The translations under genes and the position numbers were made by a program. The notes under the pieces are model-generated. The model had not been told where the DNA came from, ran no database searches, and saw only the letters and a list, made by a program, of their open reading frames with translations. This document shows positions 1 through 6,815 of a stretch of DNA of 12,888 bases, piece after piece. How positions within the stretch are numbered: the first letter of the stretch is position 1; each line of letters opens with the position of its first letter. Source of the DNA: an uncultured Clostridia bacterium (GTDB lineage: Bacteria; Bacillota; Clostridia; Christensenellales; Borkfalkiaceae); assembly GCA_947629225.1 (NCBI GenBank), contig CANRCY010000025.1:1-12888 (forward strand), in the 5' to 3' direction.

Positions 1-27
1 GCGAAGCGAGACTGAGGGGGTCACCTT
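1..27 (+). repeat. Partial dispersed palindromic repeat, cut by the left edge
   Basis: The first bases end in ACTGAGGGGGT followed by CACCTTA. This closely matches the right end of the element near 372-392 (ACTGAGGGGGT, then GTCGCCTTA). It therefore looks like the tail of a second copy of the same intergenic repeat, whose head lies outside the window. Similar 'GACTGAGGG' palindromic repeats are, to my knowledge, scattered between genes in gut Clostridia. No coding function is suggested. Confidence 0.45.
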
Positions 28-56
28 ATTTGCAAGCTCGTTTGCAATAACACCCC
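17..56. repeat. Imperfect inverted repeat (hairpin)
   Basis: GGGGT (17-21) pairs with ACCCC (52-56), TTATT (26-30) with AATAA (46-50), and GCAA (32-35) with TTGC (42-45). The loop is GCTCGT and T31 is a bulge. This gives a roughly 14-bp interrupted stem. The sequence after it on either strand is not a T-run, so I do not call it a terminator. It is more likely part of the intergenic repeat material. Confidence 0.5.
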
Positions 57-80
57 TTTCCCCCTCGCGTTGCTCGGGTA

Positions 81-155
81 CTTTCCCCTCAAAGGGGACA
101 GCAAGTAGAGAAAAAGGCTCAAATATCCAACTTTTCCCTCAAAGGGGACAGCAAG
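81..155. repeat. Pair of near-identical 25-bp direct repeats, each a small hairpin
   Basis: The 25-bp segments at 81-105 and 131-155 are identical except at one position (C85 versus T135) and start exactly 50 bp apart. Each contains a stem (TCCCCT, loop CAA, AGGGGA in the first copy) followed by CAGCAAG. Two copies with one unrelated 25-bp stretch between them are too few for a CRISPR array. They look like copies of a short intergenic repeat of unknown role. Confidence 0.7.
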
Positions 156-197
156 AGCTAACGCACGTCTCCTAATCTTGGCGCCCCCTTGGGTGGA

Positions 198-245
198 GCG
201 GCGCAACTTCTGTTCGACAGCCCAGTGGGCTGCGAACTGCGCCGC
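198..245. repeat. Long GC-rich inverted repeat
   Basis: Three nested arms pair: GCGGCGCA (198-205) with TGCGCCGC (238-245), GTTCG (212-216) with CGAAC (233-237), and CAGCCCA (218-224) with TGGGCTG (226-232). The left side has a 6-nt bulge (206-211) and a 1-nt bulge (A217). About 20 base pairs form in 48 nt, so the structure should be very stable in DNA or RNA. No T-run follows it. It may be a structured repeat element or a small non-coding RNA piece; I recognise no family. Confidence 0.6.
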
Positions 246-327
246 GACAGGAGCGCTGGCAAGCGCGCCCCGCCTTTCTACTGTCATGATTCCTTGGGCG
301 GCACGAGCGCGTAGCGCGAAGTACGGG

Positions 328-392
328 CTTTGGGCGGTCCCTGCCGCCCAAAGGGAGCTGTCACGCGTGCGTGACTGAGGGGGTGTCGCCTT
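328..392 (+). repeat. Palindromic intergenic repeat element (two hairpins)
   Basis: There is a perfect 10-bp stem, CTTTGGGCGG (328-337) with CCGCCCAAAG (344-353), around a 6-nt loop. A second palindrome, GTCACGC (360-366) with GCGTGAC (369-375), follows and leads into TGAGGGGGT. The order 'AAAGGGAGCTGTCAC...GTGACTGAGGG' is one I associate with repeats dispersed between genes in gut Clostridia. The end matches positions 1-27, so at least two copies lie within 400 bp. Its role is unknown. Confidence 0.55.
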
Positions 393-426
393 ACTATCTT
401 GGCGTTTCCTACAAAGAGAGACAGCT

Positions 427-467
427 CAAAAAAACATAAAAAAGGAAGAGCGTTTCACTCTTCCTTT
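427..467 (-). terminator. Rho-independent terminator of the operon
   Basis: AAAGGAAGAG (441-450) and CTCTTCCTTT (458-467) form a perfect 10-bp stem with a 7-nt loop. On the minus strand the stem is followed by TTTATGTTTTTTT (428-440), a classic U-tract. The stem begins about 37 nt past the TGA stop of the giant gene, so it most likely ends the whole minus-strand operon. On the plus strand the stem is followed only by CGGTTTTG, a weaker tract, so strong bidirectional use is doubtful. Confidence 0.9.
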
Positions 468-503
468 CGGTTTTGTACTTCTTATCGGTCACTTTCCATC
501 GAA

Positions 504-3500
504 TCACTTCTTGTCGGGCTTTTGATAGAAGATAGATACGACATTCGAACAATAGTAGAACTCGACTTTCAGATCCAATAGACGGGCAGCGTTGCGGTTC
601 TTGCCCAGCAACCGCTTCGCCTTCTCCACGATCCTGTGATAGACCGACCCTGTCAAGGTCATCGCCAGGATGTCCTTCGAAAGCTGTTCGCTCGTACATC
701 GGAACGACACGCAGAACCTGCCGTCCTCTTTCGGCTTGTAATCCCGCGCACAGCGCGCAAAGATCTTCGCAAGATGCTCTTCGTTGAATCTCGACAAATA
801 CGCCGAACGGTATCGGTAATATTCATGCCGATTCGCTTTGAGCTCCTTCTTGAACCAAGGATACAGTTCCGCGTTCGGGATGTGGTCGCTGACTTTTCCC
901 CCCCCGCCCACTTGGATGAACTCAGAATACGGCACGCAGCAATAGTTATAATAGATGATGTCCTTTCTTCCATTCGGGTCTTTGGTATTCGAACTGTCGC
1001 CCCAAGTCGCGTCGAGATAATAGCAATATCTCCCGATTTTGACGATGTTGAACGCGTGACCTGTATGATTTACCACTTGGCTGCATACATACCCGCACGG
1101 GACGCCCACCGACTGCAACAAATACTGCATCGCGGCGGCATAGCCCGCACAGACCGCCTTGTGATGGACAAGCGCGCCGTGCAAAGACCGCAGTCTGTCG
1201 TCCTTCGTCACGTCCTCGTCGATCCTGGCGTCCAGTCCCTTTCCGTCGTAGTCCAACGTCAAAATGAGCCGCTTATAGATTTTGAGAAGCGCAAGATACG
1301 GGTCTGTTCTTCGGTTGATGCCGCGCGTGAAGTACTTCGCCCCTTTCCTGAGCTCTTTGAGCTTGCGTAAGATCTGCTTGATGTCCAGCGCTCCCGAAGG
1401 CTTCTTGCAGCGGAACACGAGCCCCATCTGATTGCCGTTAATCGTCCGATAATAATGAACCCAGAACAGCTCGGGGAAGTCTCCCATCACACAGGAGAAG
1501 ATCTCATACAGCCGCTTTGCGCTCACGTCACCGCACGCAAAGAGCTCTTCGCTGAAATCATAGGCATGGCGCACGATCTCATTGTAAATGCGGATGGACG
1601 GATTGGTCTTTTCGTCCGCCTCATAAGGCGCAATTTTGAGCCCCGGCTTTTTCTTGCGGATCTTTTTCAGAAGCTTTTCGTCTTGAAGCCGCTCGCGCTC
1701 GGTGTCATGCTCCGCCGCACCCTTCTTTTCGCCGTCCTTCTTCTCCCCGCTGTCTTTCTTCTCTTCTTCCTCGCCGCCGAGATCCTCTTCCTCGTCGAGG
1801 TTCTCTTCTTCGTCAAGATTTTCCTCTTCGTCGTCGAGATTCTCCTCTTCGTCGAGATTTTCTTCTTCGTCAAGGTTTTCCTCGTCGTCGAGGCTCTCTT
1901 CTTCGTCGTCGAGGTTCTCTTCTTCGTCAAGATTCTCTTCGTCGTCGAGATTTTCCTCTTCGTCAAGATTTTCCTCTTCGTCGTCAAGGGTTTCCTCATC
2001 CTCGTCCGAGGAGTCGCCGTCGTCGTCCTGCGGGGGCGGGCTGTTGGGCTGCGGCGGGAATATGTTGTAACTGTTCGCCTTCCGCTCGTCCCCTTCCGTT
2101 CCCGTATCCTCGTCGTCACGAACTCTGTCGGGGTCGTCGGGGTCGTTCATCGTGCCGTCCGAGCGGTCGATGCCGTCGTCGTCCGTGCCGTCCTTTGCCG
2201 TCTCGTCGAGCTTGCCGTTTTTGAGGTATCGCTTCCAGAACCGCGGGGTCTTGTTGGGGTCGTACAACTCGTCCGAGTAGTCCTCGCCCTCGATGTCCTC
2301 GTAGTCCACGTCGTCTTCGAGCTCGCGCTGCTGTTTCCCGAGATCGCGCATGGCGGAGAAGGACGTATATTCCTCGTCCTCTTGGGAATTTTTATGCTCT
2401 TCGATCATGCCCGCGATCGTCTCGACCAGCCCCTTGCGAAGCGGCGGCAGGTTGTTTTCGAGCCAAGACAGGGTGTCCTCGTCGTCCTGCAAGTAAATTT
2501 TTTGCTCATAGGTGAGCTGACCCGAGGAGTACTCGGTCATGAGGTCGTTGTCGTTCTGCCACATGAGGATCATGCCGAGCAGAAGCGCGACTTTGGCGTT
2601 CTTTTCGGGAAGATCGAAGGCGACGACGATGCGCCGTTTGTCGGGGTCGATGCGGAAGAACCATTCGTTGAGGTTGTCGAGCGGTTCTTTTTCGGCGGTG
2701 AATGCGGGCTCGGCATAGCCGAACGTGACGCTCGGATAGGTCTTTTCAAGGTAACCCAAGATTTCGGCGAACAGCTCGTTGAGCCGCTCTTCGGTGCAGA
2801 CGATCGTATCCATGCAGTCGGCGCAGATCATGAGGTCTCCGTCCTCGCCGAAATAGCTGTATCTGCCGCTCTCCATCGGGCGGTGGCAGAAATCGCACAG
2901 TCTCGCCTCGTCGTTCTCGTAGACGGCGGCGGTCTGATAGTTCTCCTCGCCGCTGTCGCTGATGGTCATGTTATAGCCCGCAAGCAGGTCGCACAAGCCG
3001 TCGAGATCGTAGCGGGGCGAGAGTTTTTCCTCGCCGAAGTAGATATAATGTTGAAGTTCGGGACGGGCTTTGAGCCAATTCAGATAGGAATAGACGTGGA
3101 TGAGAAGCTCTTGCAGGTTGCTTGCGAGCTTGTCATAGAACCAATCGAACACGCCGACGTCCTCGGAGCAGTCGTTGATGAAGAGGAACTGCATGCGGAG
3201 CGATTCGCTCTCTTTGATCGTTTCGCGCGCTGCCGCCGCAAGCGGATACACGCGGATCATCTCCGAAATCAATGCCCGCGTCAGGCGCTCCCGCCGCTCT
3301 CCGGCGGTCTCGTACCCGACTTGTTCTTCCTCCTTCCGCAATCCGTCCGCCGCCGTGCGCGCAGCGGCAAAGAGCTTGATCTTCTCTTCGATGAGCGCCC
3401 GGTCGAACCCGTCGAGGATCGCCTCTTGCTCCTCGAAGGACTGTTCCCTTGCCTCATAGACGCTTTCGAGGGCTTCGAAGAACTCGTCCTCGGTCGCGAC

Positions 3501-6500
3501 GACATAGGGATAGAGGGTCGCGATCTTGTCGTCGGTACTGTTTGCCTCGTTTTCGGCGGAGAACTCGAAGGGGTTTTCGAGAATGGGCACGATCGCGATA
3601 CAGCGGTACGCCATCGGGAAGATGGTCTTGATGAACTCGTTCATCACCGCGCCGCACAGAAGGCGCATTCCGTCCGTACAGCCGTTTTCATGGGTCTCGC
3701 CGAAAGCGTTCGACGCCGTGAGACTGACGCGGAGCATCCGTCCGTCGCAAAATCTGCGCTTGTTGCGCTCGACCGCCTCTTTTTCGAGGTGGGGATTGCC
3801 CTCCGCGCCGCTCTTGAAGTTGAGCGACTGGTTGTTGGACATCAAATTATAGAAGCCGTACGTCTCCCCCTCCAAGCCGACGCGCTCGATGGTGACACGG
3901 ATCTCTTGAAGCGGCGCGGTCGAATTGTTGAGCACGCCGTCCTCGCCGAGCTTTTGGGAATAGTAGACCTTGTATCTTCTCAGAAAATAGGTGTCGAGGC
4001 AGTTCTTGTAGGAAACGTTCTCCCGCCGCAAAAAGACGGTCTTGTTGTCCGCGGAGATCTGCTCGATCTCATATTCGACATTTTTATAGACGATGGACTG
4101 TCCCACGACGTATTCGAGCGGCAGTCTGCTCGGGAAGGTATCGAGCTGACCGATCTCGACGTCGTTGAGACACAGCCGAACCCGTTCGTTGCAGGCAAAG
4201 ACCTTTTCGAACACTTCCCGCACCCGCGAAAAGACGATGGACCGCTCCTTCGTGAGCGAATAGCCCTCGCGCTTGTCGGGATCGACGACCAAATAATAGT
4301 CCTTCGCCCGCTGACCGCAGCTCTCGTCAATGGGGGTGTCCGCGCCGTCGCACAGCCCCGCGAGCAAATACGCCGCATACTCGTATTCGGTGAACTCGCC
4401 CTTGCGCACCTCTTCCGAAAGATAGCTCTCCTGCGCGCAGAAGGGGCAAAGCGGCACATCCCCGCGCACATTCGAAAGGTCGATGATCGACTCCATCTCG
4501 CGGATGAAGGAATCGACTTCGATCCCCCCGTTGGTCGATGCGCGGCAGAAGATTTTGAGCAGGCTGAGCTTTTCCTTCTTGGCGTGCTCGGTGATCCTCG
4601 GCTGGATGAACGCCGAACGCTTGATGAAGTTCTCCTTGACCGCCTTCTCCATGAAGTATTCGCGCAGAAGATAGGGCTTGCTGATACTCTGCGAGAAGGA
4701 CATGCGCCGTCCCTTGAAGCGCGAACAGACATAGATCGCGGCGGCGAGATTGCAGCGTTCGTCCGAATAGACCATGTAGTTGATCTCGGGTCTGTTCTTG
4801 GAGAACTCGTTGATCTCGACGCTGTGCTCGGACAAGATCTCCCGCTCTCCGTGGTCGAGCGGCGAAGAGGTGATGACGCGGATGCCGTCCACGCCGTATT
4901 TATACGCCTTCTCCGCGATGATGCCCTCCAAGCTCATGAGCTTTTGCCCGTATTTATAATAGATGCGGTTTTTGAGGCTCTCTTTGTTCCAAAGGGTGTA
5001 TTCGACCTGTTCGTTGTCGTTTGCACTCGAAAAGCTCAGAACCTTGTTCACGCAGAAGAGCTTGGGAAGGCTCGACGCCGCAAAGCCGCGGATGAGATCG
5101 GTGGACAAGAACACGAAGCGGATCCTGTCCGCCGTCGCCTTTTGCAGTCTGATCGCAAGCACGGGGCAGATGTAGCTCTCCAACGAGACAAGCTTATCCG
5201 CATCGACAAAGATCGCGCTGATGACTTCCTCGAAGAAATCGGGATAGTTCTCGACGATGTCGTTGTCCTTGAAGTCCTCGGGCGAGGCGACGAATACGTC
5301 CGCTTGGTCGAGACGATCCTCGCTCGTATAAACCCGCCAAGTGACTTCGGGGGTCGAGCAGGTCATTTGTATGAGACGGGTCAGAATGTACTTTTTGAGC
5401 GCCTCGCGCTTGTCGCGGTCGCTGACGATAAAGATGAGCCGCGCTCCCGAGAGCAGCCGCGTATAGGTATAGGCGATGAGATATTCCCCGATCTCGGAAT
5501 AGAAGGACGCGCAGAAATAGACGTGCTCGCCGTTGAACATCGCATCGAGACATTCGAGGTGGGACTGCCCCTTATAACCCGACTTCTTTTCGAGCGTCCG
5601 CTTGATGTATTCGAGCGCAGGACGGTACGGTCCGTTGGTGAAGCGGTACTCGAAGTCGGTATTCTTCGCCATGTCCCCGGGATAGTAGCGCAGCTTATGA
5701 TCGCGGTCGAAATAGCGTTTGAGCTCCGACGAAAGCCTGCGGACCGCAACGCGCCCCTCTTCCGTCAGCTCCTCTTCGGTCTTTTTGGGCTCTGCTTCCG
5801 GTTCGGGGGGAAGTTCGGTCTTAAAGGTATTGAGCACTTCCTGCAAGATGATGAGGGACAGGAAGGGATATACATACCAATGGTTGACGTGCATGGTCTC
5901 GATGAGGAAGGCATATAAGCCGTCCGCAACGGGGAAGAGCAGCGAGACAAACAGCAGCAAGAACAGCAGGAAGAAAAATCCCTCGGCGAGATAGACGAAT
6001 GCCTGCAAGATGTTGGTCATGCGCCGAAGCCAAGGCTTTGCGTACAGGCAGTCCGGTCCTTCGAAGAAGAACCTGCGTACAGGTCCGGGCGCGGGTTTTT
6101 CTTCGTCCTGCGCCTTCTTTTTGTCCTTTTCGGCGGTTTCCGCCTTTGAAGATTTCCCCTTCTTTCCCTTTTTGCCCTCGTCGCCGCGCAAATGCTTCCA
6201 TACGGGCACGCGGCTTTCGCGGACCGTTTTCTTCTTTTCCTTTTCGGGCAGGACGCTCTCGTACTCCTCCTCATCCTCGTCGTCCTTTTTCTTGCCCTTC
6301 TTGTCTTTCTTCTTCTTCTTTTCGTCGCCGTTTTCGTCCGTTTCGGACTTTTTACGGGCTTTTTCCTTCTCCTCTTGGCGCTTTTTCTTCTCCTCGTCGG
6401 AATAGACGAACTTGTCCAAAAATACCTTGCAAAGCCGTTTCAAGAATACATAGAGATAGACCGTTACAATGTTCGCAAGGAACACGGTGATGCAAAAGGC

Positions 6501-6797
6501 GACAAAGCCGACGTTCGGACCGAGCTTGTCGATGACGTCGGAAATGAAGTTCCCGATGAAGGGAAAGTCCGCAATGAGCGTGCCGAGCGCGCTCAAAAGA
6601 CGGTAGACCGAGATAAAGAGAATGGTCTCGATGACCGCGAGCAGGATAAACGCCGCATTCGCAAGATAGTGCGGCTTTTCGTATTTGAGTCCCGTCACCG
6701 TGCTGAACTTCCCGTTTTTGAAGGACAGCGGGATGAGGGGAAAGAAGATCAAAAACAGTGCGAAAAGGAGAATTAAAATTTTGAGAAAAACGACCAT
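504..6797 (-). CDS. Giant membrane protein: pseudo-helicase, DUF1998-like, DA1-like and transglutaminase-like domains
   Basis: This 2097-residue protein is the last gene of the operon. I read, in order: five hydrophobic segments (residues 3-23, 46-70, 96-119, 266-290, 307-324), with a highly charged linker at 131-235; an SF2-helicase-like region (about 380-760); a barrel and DUF1998-like region (about 784-1160); a LIM-like finger with DA1-like peptidase fold (1301-1470); a disordered acidic stretch with 12 short repeats (1600-1673); and a transglutaminase-like domain (about 1810-1935). The helicase and peptidase active sites look destroyed; the transglutaminase triad looks intact. I chose the ATG at 6795-6797 over the TTG two codons earlier because GGAG then lies 8 nt upstream; TTG would leave only 2 nt. 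The stop of the preceding gene is 2 nt upstream, implying translational coupling. I know no characterised protein with this architecture. Function is unknown; a membrane-anchored scaffold carrying a cysteine-protease- or crosslinker-like domain is my inference. Confidence 0.93.
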   Translation of the reverse strand: MVVFLKILILLFALFLIFFPLIPLSFKNGKFSTVTGLKYEKPHYLANAAFILLAVIETILFISVYRLLSALGTLIADFPFIGNFISDVIDKLGPNVGFVAFCITVFLANIVTVYLYVFLKRLCKVFLDKFVYSDEEKKKRQEEKEKARKKSETDENGDEKKKKKDKKGKKKDDEDEEEYESVLPEKEKKKTVRESRVPVWKHLRGDEGKKGKKGKSSKAETAEKDKKKAQDEEKPAPGPVRRFFFEGPDCLYAKPWLRRMTNILQAFVYLAEGFFFLLFLLLFVSLLFPVADGLYAFLIETMHVNHWYVYPFLSLIILQEVLNTFKTELPPEPEAEPKKTEEELTEEGRVAVRRLSSELKRYFDRDHKLRYYPGDMAKNTDFEYRFTNGPYRPALEYIKRTLEKKSGYKGQSHLECLDAMFNGEHVYFCASFYSEIGEYLIAYTYTRLLSGARLIFIVSDRDKREALKKYILTRLIQMTCSTPEVTWRVYTSEDRLDQADVFVASPEDFKDNDIVENYPDFFEEVISAIFVDADKLVSLESYICPVLAIRLQKATADRIRFVFLSTDLIRGFAASSLPKLFCVNKVLSFSSANDNEQVEYTLWNKESLKNRIYYKYGQKLMSLEGIIAEKAYKYGVDGIRVITSSPLDHGEREILSEHSVEINEFSKNRPEINYMVYSDERCNLAAAIYVCSRFKGRRMSFSQSISKPYLLREYFMEKAVKENFIKRSAFIQPRITEHAKKEKLSLLKIFCRASTNGGIEVDSFIREMESIIDLSNVRGDVPLCPFCAQESYLSEEVRKGEFTEYEYAAYLLAGLCDGADTPIDESCGQRAKDYYLVVDPDKREGYSLTKERSIVFSRVREVFEKVFACNERVRLCLNDVEIGQLDTFPSRLPLEYVVGQSIVYKNVEYEIEQISADNKTVFLRRENVSYKNCLDTYFLRRYKVYYSQKLGEDGVLNNSTAPLQEIRVTIERVGLEGETYGFYNLMSNNQSLNFKSGAEGNPHLEKEAVERNKRRFCDGRMLRVSLTASNAFGETHENGCTDGMRLLCGAVMNEFIKTIFPMAYRCIAIVPILENPFEFSAENEANSTDDKIATLYPYVVATEDEFFEALESVYEAREQSFEEQEAILDGFDRALIEEKIKLFAAARTAADGLRKEEEQVGYETAGERRERLTRALISEMIRVYPLAAAARETIKESESLRMQFLFINDCSEDVGVFDWFYDKLASNLQELLIHVYSYLNWLKARPELQHYIYFGEEKLSPRYDLDGLCDLLAGYNMTISDSGEENYQTAAVYENDEARLCDFCHRPMESGRYSYFGEDGDLMICADCMDTIVCTEERLNELFAEILGYLEKTYPSVTFGYAEPAFTAEKEPLDNLNEWFFRIDPDKRRIVVAFDLPEKNAKVALLLGMILMWQNDNDLMTEYSSGQLTYEQKIYLQDDEDTLSWLENNLPPLRKGLVETIAGMIEEHKNSQEDEEYTSFSAMRDLGKQQRELEDDVDYEDIEGEDYSDELYDPNKTPRFWKRYLKNGKLDETAKDGTDDDGIDRSDGTMNDPDDPDRVRDDEDTGTEGDERKANSYNIFPPQPNSPPPQDDDGDSSDEDEETLDDEEENLDEEENLDDEENLDEEENLDDEEESLDDEENLDEEENLDEEENLDDEEENLDEEENLDEEEDLGGEEEEKKDSGEKKDGEKKGAAEHDTERERLQDEKLLKKIRKKKPGLKIAPYEADEKTNPSIRIYNEIVRHAYDFSEELFACGDVSAKRLYEIFSCVMGDFPELFWVHYYRTINGNQMGLVFRCKKPSGALDIKQILRKLKELRKGAKYFTRGINRRTDPYLALLKIYKRLILTLDYDGKGLDARIDEDVTKDDRLRSLHGALVHHKAVCAGYAAAMQYLLQSVGVPCGYVCSQVVNHTGHAFNIVKIGRYCYYLDATWGDSSNTKDPNGRKDIIYYNYCCVPYSEFIQVGGGGKVSDHIPNAELYPWFKKELKANRHEYYRYRSAYLSRFNEEHLAKIFARCARDYKPKEDGRFCVSFRCTSEQLSKDILAMTLTGSVYHRIVEKAKRLLGKNRNAARLLDLKVEFYYCSNVVSIFYQKPDKK
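993..1370 (-). other. Transglutaminase-like domain with intact Cys-His-Asp triad
   Basis: Residues about 1810-1935 show the bacterial transglutaminase-core pattern: a helix ending in LTLDYD, SLHGALVHHKAVCAGYAAAM with Cys1883, GHAFNIVKI with His1914, and YYLDATWGD with Asp1929. The spacings (31 and 15) and local motifs (VCxGYA, GHAxN, LDxTWGD) are typical of the family. Members can be proteases, amidases or crosslinking enzymes, so activity cannot be assigned. About 165 residues without a recognisable domain follow. The substrate may be a partner in this operon or an envelope protein; that is inference. Confidence 0.9.
1779..1998 (-). repeat. In-frame tandem repeat coding an acidic ENLDEE array
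   Basis: Residues about 1600-1673 are 12 tandem units of 6 or 7 residues with consensus [N/S/T/D]-L-D-[D/E]-E-E-(E), coded by 18- or 21-bp DNA units with synonymous variation (GAC/GAT, GAA/GAG, CTC/CTT). The last unit is DLGG. The array joins the acidic disordered region to a short Lys-rich stretch before the transglutaminase-like domain. Such arrays change length by slippage or recombination, so copy number is likely to vary between strains. Its regular leucine could make a calcium-binding or coiled acidic spacer; neither is shown. Confidence 0.9.
2388..2897 (-). other. LIM-like zinc finger plus DA1-like peptidase domain, active site lost
   Basis: Cys1301, Cys1304, Cys1325 and Cys1328 form CxxC-x20-CxxC with the DA1-family spacing (C..C.R...Y...DG..IC..C.D). 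Downstream, helix-rich sequence leads to LPEKNAKVALLLGMILMW (1396-1413). This aligns without gaps to the DA1 family segment LPxxxxxxxLAHExxHAW, sharing L-P at the start and W at the end. The metal-binding His, Glu and His of HExxH correspond to Leu1407, Gly1408 and Leu1411. The finger should still bind zinc; the peptidase should be inactive and might act as a binding module, for example for ubiquitin-like or other partners. Confidence 0.6.
3318..4448 (-). other. Barrel and DUF1998-like region (MrfA/Lhr-type helicase C-terminal part)
   Basis: After the helicase-like part come CPFC (Cys784, Cys787) and other cysteines, then a segment near residues 888-935 (LEYVVGQSIVYKNVEYEIE...) that resembles the 'yhpG..v...g..Y.V..i' barrel of DUF1998-containing helicases. 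A later helix (MRLLCGAVMNEFIKTIF, about 1040-1070) fits the 'sl..AL..gl' helix of DUF1998. I do not see the late DUF1998 CxC...GCxxC zinc cluster, so metal binding there may be lost. The assignment rests on remembered family patterns. Confidence 0.4.
4518..5660 (-). other. SF2 helicase-like domain with degenerate motif I
   Basis: Residues about 380-760 follow the order of DEAD/DEAH helicase motifs. A strand-loop-helix at 426-443 (VYFCASFYSEIGEY...) sits where motif I belongs, but Glu438 and Tyr439 stand where GK[T/S] would have Lys and Thr/Ser. ARLIFIVSDRDKREALKKY fits motif Ia. ADVFVASPEDF (499-509) fits the 'TPe' motif. IFVDADKL (529-536) fits motif II with Asp532 and Asp534 but no DEx[DH]. 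FVFLSTDL (561-568) fits the SAT motif. ATP hydrolysis is unlikely. The match is by pattern only; the fold could differ. Confidence 0.6.
5820..6797 (-). other. Membrane-anchoring region of the giant protein
   Basis: Residues 1-326 contain three hydrophobic segments near the N-terminus (about 3-23, 46-70, 96-119) and two more (about 266-290 and 307-324). Between the two groups is a hydrophilic loop rich in Lys, Glu and Asp. Lysine- and arginine-rich flanks after segment three (KRLCK...DEEKKKRQ) suggest by the positive-inside rule that this loop, and the large region after residue 326 if two segments follow, face the cytoplasm. There is no cleavable signal peptide that I can see. Confidence 0.75.
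6093..6407 (-). other. Charged low-complexity linker (Lys/Glu/Asp)
   Basis: Residues about 131-235 of the giant protein are almost entirely charged, with runs such as EKKKKKDKKGKKKDDEDEEE. There is no hydrophobic pattern, so the stretch is probably disordered. It separates the first three membrane segments from the last two. It could bind nucleic acid, acidic lipid or an acidic partner, but nothing in the sequence decides this. Confidence 0.7.
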
Positions 6798-6815
6798 GAT
6801 CAACGCTCCTTTCCT
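6795..6815 (-). promoter_or_regulatory. Ribosome binding site that decides the giant gene's start
   Basis: On the minus strand AAAGGAAAGGAG is followed by CGTTGATC and then ATG. The 8-nt spacing from GGAG suits the ATG; the in-frame TTG inside that spacer is too close. The TGA of the upstream gene overlaps this spacer, so ribosomes ending gene 2 are well placed to restart on the giant gene. Confidence 0.8.

Larger units (their letters stand above)
1..426. other. Gene-free, repeat-rich intergenic region
   Basis: I see no credible protein gene here. The short open frames on both strands lack a convincing ribosome binding site, overlap palindromes and have compositions dictated by the repeats. 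The stretch contains a partial repeat end, a hairpin at 17-56, the 25-bp direct repeats, the 198-245 inverted repeat and the two-hairpin element at 328-392. No promoter for a rightward gene stands out. A neighbouring gene to the left would lie outside the window. Confidence 0.7.

Noticed and set aside
81..155. Possible CRISPR remnant
   Set aside because: There are only two repeat copies, one 25-bp gap between them, and no cas gene or leader. The repeats fold as small hairpins typical of intergenic elements.
21..378. Small open frames on both strands at the left end
   Set aside because: They overlap palindromes and direct repeats, lack a good ribosome binding site and show no protein-like composition.
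1702..2070. Serine-rich plus-strand open frame
   Set aside because: It is the mirror of the acidic repeat in another frame; the Ser/Phe pattern simply follows the repeat DNA.
1455..5918. A 1487-codon open frame on the plus strand, and similar ones at 6911-7864 and 9319-11574
   Set aside because: They are in exact antisense register with well-supported genes that have recognisable domains. Their translations are low-complexity (Val/Leu/Phe- and Arg-rich) with no motifs, and their openness is explained by missing TTA, CTA and TCA codons in the sense genes.
6801..6803. TTG start of the giant gene (two codons upstream of the chosen ATG)
   Set aside because: It leaves only 2 nt after the GGAG of the ribosome binding site, whereas the ATG at 6795-6797 is spaced at 8 nt.
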